Positions 1 through 8,687 are shown, counted from the first letter of the stretch. The stretch is 64,000 nt of DNA from Acidobacteriota bacterium (GCA_039028635.1 JBCCHV010000005.1:76118-140117), one strand, 5' to 3'. Program-made: numbers and translations. The notes: a model not told the origin generated them from the sequence alone.

Positions 1-810
1 GGCGAAGGCGGCATAGGTTCCGACGGCCTTGAGAGTTCGCTGCGCGGCGGCGCGATGAAAGGCGGCGGTGTGACTCCGCGGTCCGTAGAGATCGCTCCCG
101 AACTCGGGGAAAAAGCTGTCGTTGAGCAGCGAAGCGGAATCGTACTCGGCCGGCCCCAGCCGCAGATCCTGATGGTCCAGCACCGCCACCCGGCCCCCCG
201 CCAAGGGCACCAGGTTGCGCACCATGAAGTCGCGGTGACAGGCAGCGACCTCGTCGCCAGCCAGGGCATCGCACAGCTTCGAGAAGGCCAGCTCCACCGA
301 CCGCCGGTGGTCGCCCCCGTCGAGCAGCCCTGCGGGCTGCAAGAAGACCTCCAGGGTCTGGTTCAGCTCGCGTTCGAGGAGCGAACGATCGAGCGGCTCC
401 GAGAGGCCCGCCACCGCCTCCCGAGGCAAGGTCGCGATGCGTTCGACGATGGCGAGAGCATCGCGGTAGTAGGGCTCGAGCACGTCCCATCGGAAGGGAA
501 GATCGTAGACCGTTCGGGGTCCGAGATCTTCGAGCAGCATCCAGCGTTGCCGGGGCTCTCGAAGCAGGATACGAGGAACTCGGATTCCGAGGCCCTCGAA
601 GATGTCGGTGGTGCGCTCGAAACGCCGATAGGAGCCCTGCAAAGCCTGCGGATAGGTGGCCAGAACGGCGCTACCGAAGCCCCCGAGGGACAAGCGGTAG
701 TAGCGTCGCAGGCCGACATCACCGGCCAGCGTCGAGACCTCCTCGAGCTTGCCGACGGACCCGAGCCAGGTTGCCAGAAGCGCGCGATCGAGGCCGTCTT
801 GCGGGCTCAT
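1..810 (-). CDS. AmgK-like aminoglycoside-phosphotransferase-family sugar kinase (3' end beyond the window)
   Basis: The reading frame stays open for 270 codons from an ATG at 810 to the window edge, so the C-terminus is missing. It has the APH/choline-kinase fold signature: the catalytic loop CHRDFMVRNL starts at about residue 191, and the metal-binding LDHQD is at about 211-215, followed by GPAEYDSASLL. That last stretch resembles cell-wall recycling kinases that phosphorylate N-acetylmuramate/N-acetylglucosamine at the anomeric position (AmgK). An N-terminal LRRYYRL and a later MLLEDLGPRTVYDL fit the nucleotide-binding lobe of the same family. It is divergent from the small gene and rlmN. 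The kinase family is clear; the sugar substrate is inferred. A general APH-type phosphotransferase is the alternative. Confidence 0.8.
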   Translation of the reverse strand, partial: MSPQDGLDRALLATWLGSVGKLEEVSTLAGDVGLRRYYRLSLGGFGSAVLATYPQALQGSYRRFERTTDIFEGLGIRVPRILLREPRQRWMLLEDLGPRTVYDLPFRWDVLEPYYRDALAIVERIATLPREAVAGLSEPLDRSLLERELNQTLEVFLQPAGLLDGGDHRRSVELAFSKLCDALAGDEVAACHRDFMVRNLVPLAGGRVAVLDHQDLRLGPAEYDSASLLNDSFFPEFGSDLYGPRSHTAAFHRAAAQRTLKAVGTYAAFA

Positions 811-840
811 CCCCCCAGGCTAGCATGGCCTTTCGACGGT

Positions 841-870
841 TTGACACTCTATCGAGACGGGGGCGATAAT
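841..870 (+). promoter_or_regulatory. Sigma-70-type promoter for the small gene and rlmN
   Basis: TTGACA at 841-846 is a perfect -35 box. GATAAT at 865-870 is a five-of-six -10 box, and the spacer is 18 bp. It points into the gene starting at 919/940 and sits in the short gap after the divergent kinase start at 810. This is a sequence match only. Confidence 0.7.
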
Positions 871-939
871 GCCGGCACTCGAGGCACTGGTCACGCGTCC
901 CACAGGAAGGAACGAACCCTGGATCAGACTCTGCGCAAG

Positions 940-1197
940 ATGCTTCGCGACTTCGGTCGCGCCCTTTCGGAGGCCATTTCAGACTCCTCCGAAGCCAGTC
1001 AGCGTCTGCGCGATATTCGCGATCGGGGCTACTCGCTCTACCTGTTGCTCGACAACGAAGAGACGGACGACACGGTGCCTCGCCGGCCGATCACTTCCGA
1101 TGATCCGGAGTTTCGGATCAACAGCAAGGATCTCGTGTTCCTGCGCTCGATCGGAATCGATCCGACCCGCCGACGCCGTAGCCGCCGCAGCGGCTGA
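940..1197 (+). CDS. Small conserved-looking hypothetical protein, 85 aa
   Basis: The protein starts MLRDFGRALSEAISDSSE, has a central GYSLYLLLDNEE, and ends in an arginine-rich tail (DPTRRRRSRRSG). No domain is recognised. It looks soluble and cytoplasmic: an amphipathic N-terminal helix, an acidic middle and a basic end. The ATG at 940 has no good ribosome site. An in-frame CTG at 919, eight bases after AGGAAGG, would give 92 residues and is a credible alternative start. It lies between a strong promoter (841-870) and rlmN, with which it is probably co-transcribed (12-65 bp gap depending on the rlmN start). Confidence 0.6.
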   Translation: MLRDFGRALSEAISDSSEASQRLRDIRDRGYSLYLLLDNEETDDTVPRRPITSDDPEFRINSKDLVFLRSIGIDPTRRRRSRRSG

Positions 1198-1262
1198 ACG
1201 GCGAGCCGATGGCAGCCCGGCCCCGAAGCCGGCAGCCTTCCGAGTCCCTGCAGGAGCCTTTG

Positions 1263-2399
1263 GTGACCAAGCCCACGGCGCATCGCGCCCCCCCGCCCCC
1301 GGACCTCCTCGGCCTTCCCCTCTCCAGGCTGGAGGAAACCCTGGCGCCGTGGATCGATCGACCGTTTCGGGCGCGGCAGATCTACCAGGCGTTGCACCAG
1401 CAGGGAGCCGAGGACTTCGGTGCCATGAGCAGCCTGCCGAAGAACCTGCGCCAGGAGCTGGCGGAGCGCTACCGCATCGGACTGCCGGCGATCCAAGAGA
1501 AACACCGGGCCGGCGACGGGACGGTCAAATACCTGCTCGACCTGGTCGATGGCGCGACCATCGAAGCGGTCGACATTCCCGACGGAGAGCGTCACACCCT
1601 GTGCATCTCGAGCCAGGCCGGCTGCGCGCTGGCCTGCAGCTTCTGCGTCACCGGCTTCTGGGGCGCCGGCCGCAACCTGACCAGCGGCGAGATCGTTGGC
1701 CAGGTGCGCCGGGTGTGCCGCGATGGCGAGCTCCCGGACAGCCTCAATCTGGTGTTCATGGGCATGGGTGAGCCGCTGCTCAACCTCGACAACGTCCGCA
1801 CTGCCCTCGAGATCCTGCGGCAAGACATCTCGCTGCGCCGCATCACCGTGTCGACGTCCGGCATCGTGCCGGCCATCGACGCGATGGCGCAGTGGCCGGA
1901 TCGACCCAACCTGGCGATTTCGCTGCATGCCGCGGACCACGATCTGCGCAGCCGGATCATGCCGATCAACCGCACCCACCCGCTGGCGGATCTGATGGCG
2001 GCCTTGCGGCGCTTTCCGGTGGAGAAGGGCCGCAAGCTGACCTTCGAGTACATCCTGCTGCGCGGCATCAACGATTCGGACGCCCATGCGGACCGCTTGG
2101 CTCGCCTGCTGCGGGGGTTGCCGGCGAAGGTCAACCTGATTCCGATGAACCCGGATCCGGTGCTCGGAGACGATCTCCAGCCGCCCTCGCGACAGCGCAT
2201 CGACGGCTTTCACCGCCGGCTCAAGGGTCATCGCCTGGTGACCACCGTGCGGCGACAGCGGGGGGACGACGTCAGCGCCGCCTGCGGCCAGCTCCGGGCC
2301 CCCAGCCGCGAGCCCAAGGGATTCGCCCGCCGCGCCCTCGGCGAGGGCTTCCTGGGCCATCGAGAGCGCCGAGACGACGCCTCCGAGCAGCCGGGTTAG
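1263..2399 (+). CDS. rlmN: 23S rRNA (adenine-2503-C2)/tRNA methyltransferase RlmN
   Basis: This radical SAM enzyme methylates C2 of A2503 in 23S rRNA and A37 in some tRNAs. The 4Fe-4S motif CxxxCxxC is seen as CALACSFC (Cys 121, 125, 128 from the GTG start), followed by VTGFWGAGRNLTSGEI. GMGEPLLNLDNV and ISLHAADHDLRSRIMP are family hallmarks. The second catalytic cysteine is present in TVRRQRGDDVSAACGQL. I chose the GTG at 1263 because AGGAG lies six bases upstream. An upstream ATG at 1209 would add 18 residues but has no ribosome site. The roughly 30 residues after the last cysteine are Arg-rich and look poorly conserved. Confidence 0.95.
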   Translation: MTKPTAHRAPPPPDLLGLPLSRLEETLAPWIDRPFRARQIYQALHQQGAEDFGAMSSLPKNLRQELAERYRIGLPAIQEKHRAGDGTVKYLLDLVDGATIEAVDIPDGERHTLCISSQAGCALACSFCVTGFWGAGRNLTSGEIVGQVRRVCRDGELPDSLNLVFMGMGEPLLNLDNVRTALEILRQDISLRRITVSTSGIVPAIDAMAQWPDRPNLAISLHAADHDLRSRIMPINRTHPLADLMAALRRFPVEKGRKLTFEYILLRGINDSDAHADRLARLLRGLPAKVNLIPMNPDPVLGDDLQPPSRQRIDGFHRRLKGHRLVTTVRRQRGDDVSAACGQLRAPSREPKGFARRALGEGFLGHRERRDDASEQPG

Positions 2400-2409
2400 T
2401 CCTCAGGCG

Positions 2410-3099
2410 CTACGAACAGCTACCGCAGCTGCTCGGCCCTTCGGAACGCTCGTAGTCTTCCTGGATGAGGTGCACGGAAGGCGTGCCGCCGTCGCACACG
2501 ATCCAGGTATGGACCCACATGTAGAGGCTGTCCCACTCACGAGGCGCTTCGTCGCTGATGTGGCACTCGAAGTCCAGGCTCCCGGTGGTCGTACACAGCC
2601 TCGAGAAGCTCTGAGTCTGGGTACCACACTCCGCCGACCAGCCGGTCTGGACGGCGACCCAGCAGGGCCTACAGTCCGAGCCGACACCGTGGATCGACAC
2701 ATCGACATCGAGTCGACCACCGCAGGAGGTTCGGTCGATCCCAGTCTGAGCCATGAACTCGAGATCGCACGTCGCCTCCGGCTGACTCGCCCTCCGCCAG
2801 CGAAAGAGAACCTGCTCGAGCTCCTCGGCGAGGCGCCGATACTCTTCCGCCCGGGCGTCGAATCGAGCTTCGCCTTGCTGCGAGGAAACCCCTTCGGACC
2901 GCAGCTCGGCAATCAGATTGGCCAAGCCCACCTCGCCCTCGGCGCGAGTCCAGCGGGCACCGCTATCCCAACCCCCGGAAAACAGTCCGGGACTGCGCTC
3001 GAACCAGGTTCGGGACTCCAAGGAGTCTTGACTCGACAGGGCAGCGGGGATCGAGATCAAGAGGAAAAACACAAACCACAGCTCGACTCTTGGTTTCAT
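2410..3099 (-). CDS. Secreted cysteine-containing protein (paralogue of the gene at 3246)
   Basis: The ATG at 3099 follows AGGAGG closely and gives about 229 residues. The N-terminus is a signal peptide (MKPRVELWFVFFLLISIPAALS), so the protein is exported. After it comes TWFERSPGLFSGGW, a helical Arg/Glu stretch (LIAELRSEG through LAEELEQVLFRW), then a Cys-containing C-terminal half (TCDLEF, TSCGG, SDCRPCW, CGTQTQ, CTTTG, ECHIS, VCDGG, SSCGSCS). The upstream gene at 3246-3881 has the same plan (TWF/SWT..SPG or APG, LAQLVATLRS.., CPPCEIIVSCS), so the two are tandem paralogues. No known domain is recognised. Disulfides in the periplasm or outside are likely. It is separated from the response-regulator operon upstream by its paralogue. 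Confidence 0.75.
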   Translation of the reverse strand: MKPRVELWFVFFLLISIPAALSSQDSLESRTWFERSPGLFSGGWDSGARWTRAEGEVGLANLIAELRSEGVSSQQGEARFDARAEEYRRLAEELEQVLFRWRRASQPEATCDLEFMAQTGIDRTSCGGRLDVDVSIHGVGSDCRPCWVAVQTGWSAECGTQTQSFSRLCTTTGSLDFECHISDEAPREWDSLYMWVHTWIVCDGGTPSVHLIQEDYERSEGPSSCGSCS

Positions 3100-3245
3100 C
3101 AAAACCTCCTCGGGCAAGATGGATCGCCGTCATTCGGCAGCGCGGAACCACGACCCCGCCGAATGCCAGACCATCGGCCACCCACTTTCGAGCCGTGGAT
3201 CGCTCCAACCCGGCTTTCTCGCGACGAAGTGGGTGAGAATCCAGA

Positions 3246-3881
3246 CTAGTCGCAGTAGGAATCGGGGTTCGTAAACTCTGTCTCGGAGAAATTTCCGACA
3301 AACCAGTTCGCGGCCGGGCAGAGGATCGAAGCCCGAGCTACGTTCGCGCCGCGATCGTGATGGGGGCTCGGGTCCGGTGAGGTGTAGTGCAGGAGTCTGT
3401 CCGCGAGATCCGTCCCGAAGTCACTTCGGGACAAACTGGAGCTCTTGTTCACCGCTCCGCAGCGCCGATTGATCGAGCAGGAGACAATGATCTCGCAGGG
3501 CGGACAAGCCTCGTTCTCGTCGTAGTAGGAGGCATAGGCCAGAATTTCCTCGCGACTCGCGCTCGTCTTGAGCTGAAAGGCGGGGTTGCAGATGGAGGGC
3601 TCCAGCGCCACCGGTGCCAGGGCCAAGTGCCGCTCGAGCCGAAGGATCAGGTCGCGGTTCGAGTCGTCCGTCAGGGAGCGCGAACGCAGAGTGGCCACGA
3701 GCTGGGCGAGAGACTCCCGGCCACTCGCCTGGACCTGCACTTGGCCGTCGTCCAGGTTCCGATGCCAGACGCCGGGAGCAAGCTCCGTCCAAGAGCCTCT
3801 TGCCGGCTCGTCGGCAACGAGGAAGGACACCGGCAGCAAAAGAAAAAGACCCAACCAAGCTTTCGAGATCACTCGCCCCAT
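3246..3881 (-). CDS. Secreted cysteine-containing protein (paralogue of the gene at 2410)
   Basis: The ATG at 3881 has AGGAGG six to seven bases upstream and gives about 211 residues. An upstream in-frame start at 3911 lacks this. The signal peptide is MGRVISKAWLGLFLLLPVSFLVADE. The mature start SWTELAPGVWHRN matches the other paralogue's TWFERSPGLF. A helical region with LVATLRSRSLTD and LILRLERHLAL follows, then a Cys-rich part (SICNPAF, ACPPCEIIVSCSINRRCG, SILCPAANW, SYCD at the end). Function unknown. It is the first gene downstream of the LytTR regulator, across a 211-bp gap with its own hairpin, so it may be a target of that system. Confidence 0.72.
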   Translation of the reverse strand: MGRVISKAWLGLFLLLPVSFLVADEPARGSWTELAPGVWHRNLDDGQVQVQASGRESLAQLVATLRSRSLTDDSNRDLILRLERHLALAPVALEPSICNPAFQLKTSASREEILAYASYYDENEACPPCEIIVSCSINRRCGAVNKSSSLSRSDFGTDLADRLLHYTSPDPSPHHDRGANVARASILCPAANWFVGNFSETEFTNPDSYCD

Positions 3882-3913
3882 CTCACCTCCTAGTCCCCGT
3901 CGGCAGACCACGG

Positions 3914-3938
3914 GCCCTTCTGTCGCGAAGGGCTTTTT
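3914..3938 (+). terminator. Hairpin with T-run on the plus strand, in a gap between two minus-strand genes
   Basis: GCCCTTC (3914-3920) pairs with GAAGGGC (3927-3933) across a six-base loop, and TTTTT follows at 3934-3938. This is terminator-shaped for plus-strand transcription, yet both neighbouring genes run on the minus strand. Reading on the minus strand, the T-run becomes A's ahead of the stem. The rest of the gap (3939-4092) shows no gene. Confidence 0.4.
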
Positions 3939-4092
3939 CAGACGCAGTGAAAGCCTGGCACGAAGAATCAGGAGGGTAGAGAGGTATTTACGCCAAGTAG
4001 CGCAAAGATTCGGCCAAGCCAGCCTTGAGGGGGCGCCGCCGGCTAGCCTCAGTCCTCAGCTCGGCGTCCGAAGATCGGTGGTTCCTCCGCAG

Positions 4093-4869
4093 TCACTCTC
4101 GCAGACGGGCCACCGCGCGCTCGCGGTAGGTTCGACCAAGCCGCACGCGCGCTCCGCTACGCATCGTCAGGACTAGATCGCCATGGGTCGTGGGCGCGAG
4201 CTCGGCAACGTCATCGAGGCGCACGATCGCCGAACGATGGACGCGCAAGAACTTTCCCTCCGGGAACTGAGCCTCGAGACTTTTCATCGTCCCGCGAGCT
4301 AGCCAGCTTCGCTCCCTACCGTGGAGCCGCACGTAGGAGCCGGCGGCTTCGACCCATTCGATCTCGTCATAGTGGACGAAGCGAACCTTGCCGCGGGTGC
4401 GAACGGGAATGCGTCCGGCGAGCGGGGTGTCGGCTGGTCGGCCTTCCTCGAGGCCCTCCAGGGCGCGCACCAGGCGCTGATTCAGCTTCTCGACATCGCG
4501 CTGACGCAAGCGCTCGATCGCCCGCGACAGCGCGCGCTCGAAGCGCTCGTTGGAGAACGGCTTGAGCAGAAAGTCGACCGCCTGATGCTCAAAGGCCTCG
4601 AGGGCATAGCGATCGAAGGCGGTCACGAACACGATGGCGGTCGAAGAATGCAGGCCAGCTTCTTCGATCAGCGCGATGCCGTCGAGCCCGGGCATCTGAA
4701 CATCGAGAAAGACCAGATCCGGCCGCTGCCGAAAGAAGGCCTGAAGTGCCTCCCGGCCATCGCTACACTCGCCGATCACCTCGACATTGTCGCGCTCCGT
4801 GAGCAGACGAAGCAGCCGACGCCGGGCGAGGGGTTCGTCATCGACGATCAGCACACGAAGTCGGGTCAC
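4093..4869 (-). CDS. LytTR-family two-component response regulator
   Basis: 258 residues. The N-terminal receiver domain has acidic residues VDDEP, phosphoacceptor Asp56 in LVFLDVQMPG, Thr in FVTAFD and Lys in LLKPFSNERF. The C-terminal LytTR DNA-binding domain runs from about residue 150 (IPVRTRGKVRFVHYDEIEWVEAAGSYVRLH ... FLRVHRSAIVRLDDVAEL). It overlaps the upstream sensor kinase by four bases (ATGA-type coupling), so the two are a cognate pair. LytTR regulators usually bind paired direct repeats ahead of exported-protein or competence-type genes. The closest candidates downstream are the two secreted paralogues. Confidence 0.93.
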   Translation of the reverse strand: MTRLRVLIVDDEPLARRRLLRLLTERDNVEVIGECSDGREALQAFFRQRPDLVFLDVQMPGLDGIALIEEAGLHSSTAIVFVTAFDRYALEAFEHQAVDFLLKPFSNERFERALSRAIERLRQRDVEKLNQRLVRALEGLEEGRPADTPLAGRIPVRTRGKVRFVHYDEIEWVEAAGSYVRLHGRERSWLARGTMKSLEAQFPEGKFLRVHRSAIVRLDDVAELAPTTHGDLVLTMRSGARVRLGRTYRERAVARLRE

Positions 4870-6059
4870 TGGCTGCCTTTCTCTCGAAAGGGCAAAGTGA
4901 CCAACACTTCGGCGCCTCGCGGAGAACGTGCCGCGAGGCTCAAGGTCGCCGCCGCCCCGTAGAGAAAGTCGAGCCGCTGGCGCGTGTTTCCGAGGCCGAT
5001 ACCTTCGCTGTGCCCGGCCACCGGTAGGGAGCCGTCATTGGCGATCCTGATCTCGACCCTCGAGTCGCGAACTGCCGCCGAAAGGCTGATTCGCCCGGCC
5101 CCGGGATGCTGGGCGACCCCGTGCCGGATGGCGTTCTCGACCAACGGCTGGAGGAGGAGCTGCGGAACCAGAGCTCGCAACGCGCTTGGCTCGACCGAGC
5201 GCTCGAACTCGAGGCGATCTTGGAAGCGCACCCGCTCGATCGCGAGATAGAGATCGAGACCAGCCAGCTCGTCGCCCAGGGTCACCTCGTGATCGGCCGG
5301 TCGTCTGAGGCTGAATCGCAGGAGATCCCCCAAGGCCACAATGACGTCTCGAGCCCGATCGGGATCCTCATCGACCAGACTGGAGATCGAGTGCAGCGCA
5401 TTGAACAGAAAGTGAGGTCGAAGCTGGGCTTCGAGATTCGACAAACGCGCCTCCCACAGACTCTCCCGCAAGAGGAGTGACTGGCGCTCACGGCGCCGCT
5501 GGCTCCAGAGGAGCTCCAGTGCCTGGGCACTCGCCATCAGCGCAACGACGCAGAAAAACCAGAGGTGGAAGCTCAACAGGAGGTGAAGCTCGACCTCATG
5601 AGCCAGGCCACGCCAGGAGAACCCCTGGCCGCGAAGCCAGAGTGAAGCGAGCGCCGCAAGCGAAATGAGAGCGACCAGGGCGCCGCAAGCGGCGAGCCCA
5701 TGCTGAAGCCCACTGCGAAGCGGATGACGACGATCGAGCGGCCAGCGCCGCACGAAGAACCAGACGGCAACTGCAACCAAAGCCAGGGGAACCCAGAAGG
5801 AAAGCTGCCGAACATAGGCATCGAGACCGGCCAGGGGCTCCTGGCCGGTCACCCGAGCCCGAATCATCGTGTGCACCGCCGCCAACCCAGAGAGCCCGAA
5901 CCAAGCAACGACTCCAGCGACCAGAAGCCGCCCACGACCGGCGACGCCGGCAGAACGCGGCACTGAGCTGGAGCTCGGATTCGGCTTCATGACAGCGCGG
6001 CTCTTCGAAAGAGGGCCCGGCCCCGGCGAGAGGCCCACGGCCTCAGATCCTCCAGTCAT
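4866..6059 (-). CDS. LytS/YehU-type sensor histidine kinase
   Basis: 397 residues from an ATG that directly follows the stop of the upstream gene. A second in-frame ATG at 5990 (MKPNPSSSS) is equally possible. There are four predicted membrane segments in the first half (LLVAGVVAWFGLSGLAAV, FWVPLALVAVAVWFFV, GLAACGALVALISLAAL, LLSFHLWFFCVVALMASA). A short coiled linker leads into the His_kinase domain, with phosphoacceptor His in LEAQLRPHFLFNALHSISSLV. The ATPase N-box (LLLQPLVENAIRHGV) and GIGLGNTRQRL complete it. There is no extracellular sensor domain, so the membrane part is likely to sense. The downstream LytTR regulator overlaps it by 4 bp. Confidence 0.92.
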   Translation of the reverse strand: MTGGSEAVGLSPGPGPLSKSRAVMKPNPSSSSVPRSAGVAGRGRLLVAGVVAWFGLSGLAAVHTMIRARVTGQEPLAGLDAYVRQLSFWVPLALVAVAVWFFVRRWPLDRRHPLRSGLQHGLAACGALVALISLAALASLWLRGQGFSWRGLAHEVELHLLLSFHLWFFCVVALMASAQALELLWSQRRRERQSLLLRESLWEARLSNLEAQLRPHFLFNALHSISSLVDEDPDRARDVIVALGDLLRFSLRRPADHEVTLGDELAGLDLYLAIERVRFQDRLEFERSVEPSALRALVPQLLLQPLVENAIRHGVAQHPGAGRISLSAAVRDSRVEIRIANDGSLPVAGHSEGIGLGNTRQRLDFLYGAAATLSLAARSPRGAEVLVTLPFREKGSQ

Positions 6060-6767
6060 CTACTCAACGGCGAAGCCACCGGCATACATGCGATACACCC
6101 AGTCGGACCAGGGTCGCACCCACTCGCTGTTGTAGTGGGTCGTCAGGCCCCGTGGCCTGGGATCCGACTCGAAGATCTCGAGGGCCTGACGCAGTAGAGC
6201 ATGACCACCGATCAACTGCGCCCAGTCGCCCTCCTTCTGCCCCTCCTTGATCAGGTCCGTCCCGGCATGCACCATCACGACGGGGCTTTCCGGAGCCAGC
6301 GCCAGGGCCTCCTCGAGGGCCGACTCGGCCTTCTTCTGCACCCGGTCGCGCTCTCCTTCATCCTCGATACCACCGAGCGCGAAGCTGTGAATCAGACTTT
6401 GCAGAGCCAGGACGTCGGCTCGCGTCGCAGCCGACTCGCTGGCCGCCCGCTGTCGCGCCCGATCGAGATGAGTCTGCGCCCGAGCGATGCGCTCTGCGCG
6501 GTCCTCGGAGTGGCGCATGACCACTTGACTGAGGAGGTAGGAGGCCCAGAAGTCGGGCAGCCAGGCCGAGTCCGTTTCCTCGCCGAGCTTCGCCAGGCGG
6601 TCGACCAAAGCCAGCTCGGCCGCAGCGTCTGGGGCCCCACTCTCGTGCTCCTCCACCGCCGCCGCCAGAGCCTTCGGCAGACCTTCGTCAGCCCCCAGAG
6701 TCGACCCGACCCCGGACAGGAGGATCGCCAATAGAACAGCCAGGATCCAAGGTGATCTTTCATCCAT
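6060..6767 (-). CDS. Secreted helical/TPR-like protein at the head of the LytS-LytTR operon
   Basis: The ATG at 6767 has GGAGGAAGAATC just upstream. The signal peptide is MDERSPWILAVLLAILLSGVGSTLGA. The rest (about 210 residues) is helical, with TPR-like pairs: WLPDFWASYLLSQVVMRHSEDRAERIARAQTHLDRARQ and AESALEEALALAPESPVVMVHAGTDLI. The next gene starts at the base after its stop, so it forms an operon with the sensor kinase and regulator. It may act as a periplasmic partner or input for the kinase (inference). The 288 bases upstream (6768-7055) hold no gene. Confidence 0.7.
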   Translation of the reverse strand: MDERSPWILAVLLAILLSGVGSTLGADEGLPKALAAAVEEHESGAPDAAAELALVDRLAKLGEETDSAWLPDFWASYLLSQVVMRHSEDRAERIARAQTHLDRARQRAASESAATRADVLALQSLIHSFALGGIEDEGERDRVQKKAESALEEALALAPESPVVMVHAGTDLIKEGQKEGDWAQLIGGHALLRQALEIFESDPRPRGLTTHYNSEWVRPWSDWVYRMYAGGFAVE

Positions 6768-7055
6768 GATTCTTCCTCCGAAACGTTCTGGCACCCATTG
6801 ACCGGGTACGGACGAACTCTACGAGAAGGCTCGCGCTGGAGGACTCGAGTTGGTGTGAATCGCCACTGAGGTGCCGTGAACCGCACCCAACCTCGGATCA
6901 TGGCGTGGGCCTGCAGGAGCGCGGACCCCGGGAGGGGCTCAGCGCCGAAAGCCGAAGACTCGACCCGACGACGCAACGGGGCCAGGAACTCTCAGCCCGA
7001 AATCGCCGCCGCCCTCATCCGCGGACGGCGGTGTGCCAATCGGGCCGACCGTCCT

Positions 7056-7808
7056 TCACCGACGCCAGATCACGGCATGATTGCGGCCGGCGCCGGCACC
7101 TTCGCGGCGGTAGCTCCACAGCCAGTCGACTTCACAGCGGGTACAGAGCGGTACCGGCCGAATCTCCTCGACGCCGGCCTCCCGCAACTGCCACAGCACG
7201 GCCCATGGGAGGTCGACGTGGGGCTTGCCTCGCGGCCCCTGAGCAAGCACCCCCGAATCGCTCGCCGACACCACCTGCTCGGCGACGTCCTCATCGACCT
7301 CGTAGCAGCAGCTCCCGATGGCCGGCCCGACCCAAGCGCGCAATCCCGTGCCGCCGACTCGGCCGACCAAGGCCTCGACGCCGGCAGGCACCACCCCCTG
7401 GACGATGCCGCGCCAACCGGCGTGGATGGCCGCCAACCTCGACTCCGAGGCCAGCAGAATCGGAACGCAGTCGGCGGTGACGACGGACAGGGCGAGACCA
7501 CGATGATCGCTATGGAGAGCGTCCCCCCGACCGGCATTGCCGGGGCGCGCCGAGAGCACCTCGGCAGAGTGGATCTGGGTACACCAGGAAGCCTCGGAGG
7601 GCACTGCACCATCACCCCAGGCGCTCAGCAGGTGGTCGGCCCGTGAGCTTCCACCCTTGCCGGTGAAGCGGACTTCGACATCCCCAACGGAGTCGCGCCA
7701 CACCCAGCCGGCGGGTTCCTCGAGCACGGGTCCGACGATCAAGGCGCAATCTCCACGGCGAGATTCTAGCCTGAAGGCAGTCCTCGGAAGGCTGTCTCGA
7801 GGGTCCAC
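7056..7808 (-). CDS. pgeF: Peptidoglycan editing factor PgeF (YfiH/laccase-domain family)
   Basis: 250 residues, the usual size. The family hydrolyses misincorporated amino acids in muropeptides and was earlier called polyphenol oxidase or laccase-domain protein. Zinc-site hallmarks are present: QIHSAEV, VTADCVPILL, LAAIHAGWRGIVQGVV, GPAIGSCCYEV, and a C-terminal CTRCEVDWLWSYRREG. The GTG at 7808 sits almost on top of a GGGGAGG, which is unusually close, so a slightly different start is possible. It lies divergent from ftsE, with a short gap. Confidence 0.93.
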   Translation of the reverse strand: MDPRDSLPRTAFRLESRRGDCALIVGPVLEEPAGWVWRDSVGDVEVRFTGKGGSSRADHLLSAWGDGAVPSEASWCTQIHSAEVLSARPGNAGRGDALHSDHRGLALSVVTADCVPILLASESRLAAIHAGWRGIVQGVVPAGVEALVGRVGGTGLRAWVGPAIGSCCYEVDEDVAEQVVSASDSGVLAQGPRGKPHVDLPWAVLWQLREAGVEEIRPVPLCTRCEVDWLWSYRREGAGAGRNHAVIWRR

Positions 7809-7928
7809 CTCCCCGGCTCGCCACCAGGCGAACTCAAGGCTGAGTTCGGGCTAGACTAGGCCCATGACGCGGCGGGCCAAAGGGGAGCGGTCGAGGAAGC
7901 GAGCTACCGCTCGCCGCGGGAGAAGCTC

Positions 7929-8687
7929 GTGATCCAGTTCTTTCACGTCAGCAAGCGTTATCGCGGCGGTCAGAAGGCCCTCGACGATGTCAGCTTCGAG
8001 CTTCCGAAAGGCGAGTTCACCTTCCTCACCGGTCCGAGCGGCGCCGGCAAGACGACGCTTCTCAAGCTCATCTTCCGGGAGGAGATGCCGAGCGACGGAC
8101 AGATCCTGGTCAACGGCCGCAACGTGGCGTCGATCCCGCGCAGCAAGGTGCCCTACCTGCGCCGCTCCGTGGGCGTCGTCTTCCAGGACTTCCGACTCAT
8201 CGCCCGCAAGACGGTGTTTGAGAACATCACCTACCTGCCGCGCATCCTGGGCCTGGCGCCGCGAGTGCAGAAGCGGCTCGCCTACCAGGCCCTGCGCCGG
8301 GTCGGGCTGGCCCATCGCTCGCAAGCCTTTCCCCTCGAGCTCTCCGGCGGCGAGCAGCAGCGCGTCGCGATCGCCCGGGCGTTGATCAACGAACCGGAGA
8401 TCCTGATCGCCGACGAACCGACCGGAAATCTCGACGGCGAATTGGCGCGCGAGATCCTACGTCTCTTCCGCCAGATCAACCTGCGCGGCACGACCCTGCT
8501 GATCGCGACCCACAACCGCGAGATCATTCGCGCCATGGGCGGCCGCATCCTGACCCTCGAGGCCGGCCGCCTGGCGTCCGACGAGAAGATCGACGGCATC
8601 GACCCGCCGGATATCGAAGCGCTCGAGGCCATGCCCTTGTTCGACCCCGACGAAGAGCCTCCGGAGCTCGGGTCCAGCGCTCCGTGA
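7929..8687 (+). CDS. ftsE: Cell-division ABC transporter ATP-binding protein FtsE
   Basis: FtsE is the cytoplasmic ATPase that, with FtsX, activates septal peptidoglycan hydrolases. It has Walker [10 protein letters not shown], a Q-loop near VVFQDFRLI, signature LSGGEQQR, and Walker [16 protein letters not shown]. There are 252 residues. The last ~30 ([21 protein letters not shown]...) extend beyond the core and are acidic. The start is a GTG at 7929. Its GTGA overlaps the stop of a 22-codon basic reading frame (7864-7932), so translational coupling is possible. ftsX begins inside its last codons (4-bp overlap). Confidence 0.95.
   Translation: MIQFFHVSKRYRGGQKALDDVSFELPKGEFTFLTGPSGAGKTTLLKLIFREEMPSDGQILVNGRNVASIPRSKVPYLRRSVGVVFQDFRLIARKTVFENITYLPRILGLAPRVQKRLAYQALRRVGLAHRSQAFPLELSGGEQQRVAIARALINEPEILIADEPTGNLDGELAREILRLFRQINLRGTTLLIATHNREIIRAMGGRILTLEAGRLASDEKIDGIDPPDIEALEAMPLFDPDEEPPELGSSAP

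Noticed and set aside
869-1771. 300-codon plus-strand frame over the small gene and rlmN
   Set aside because: Out of frame with rlmN and Arg/Pro-rich; rlmN motifs are unambiguous.
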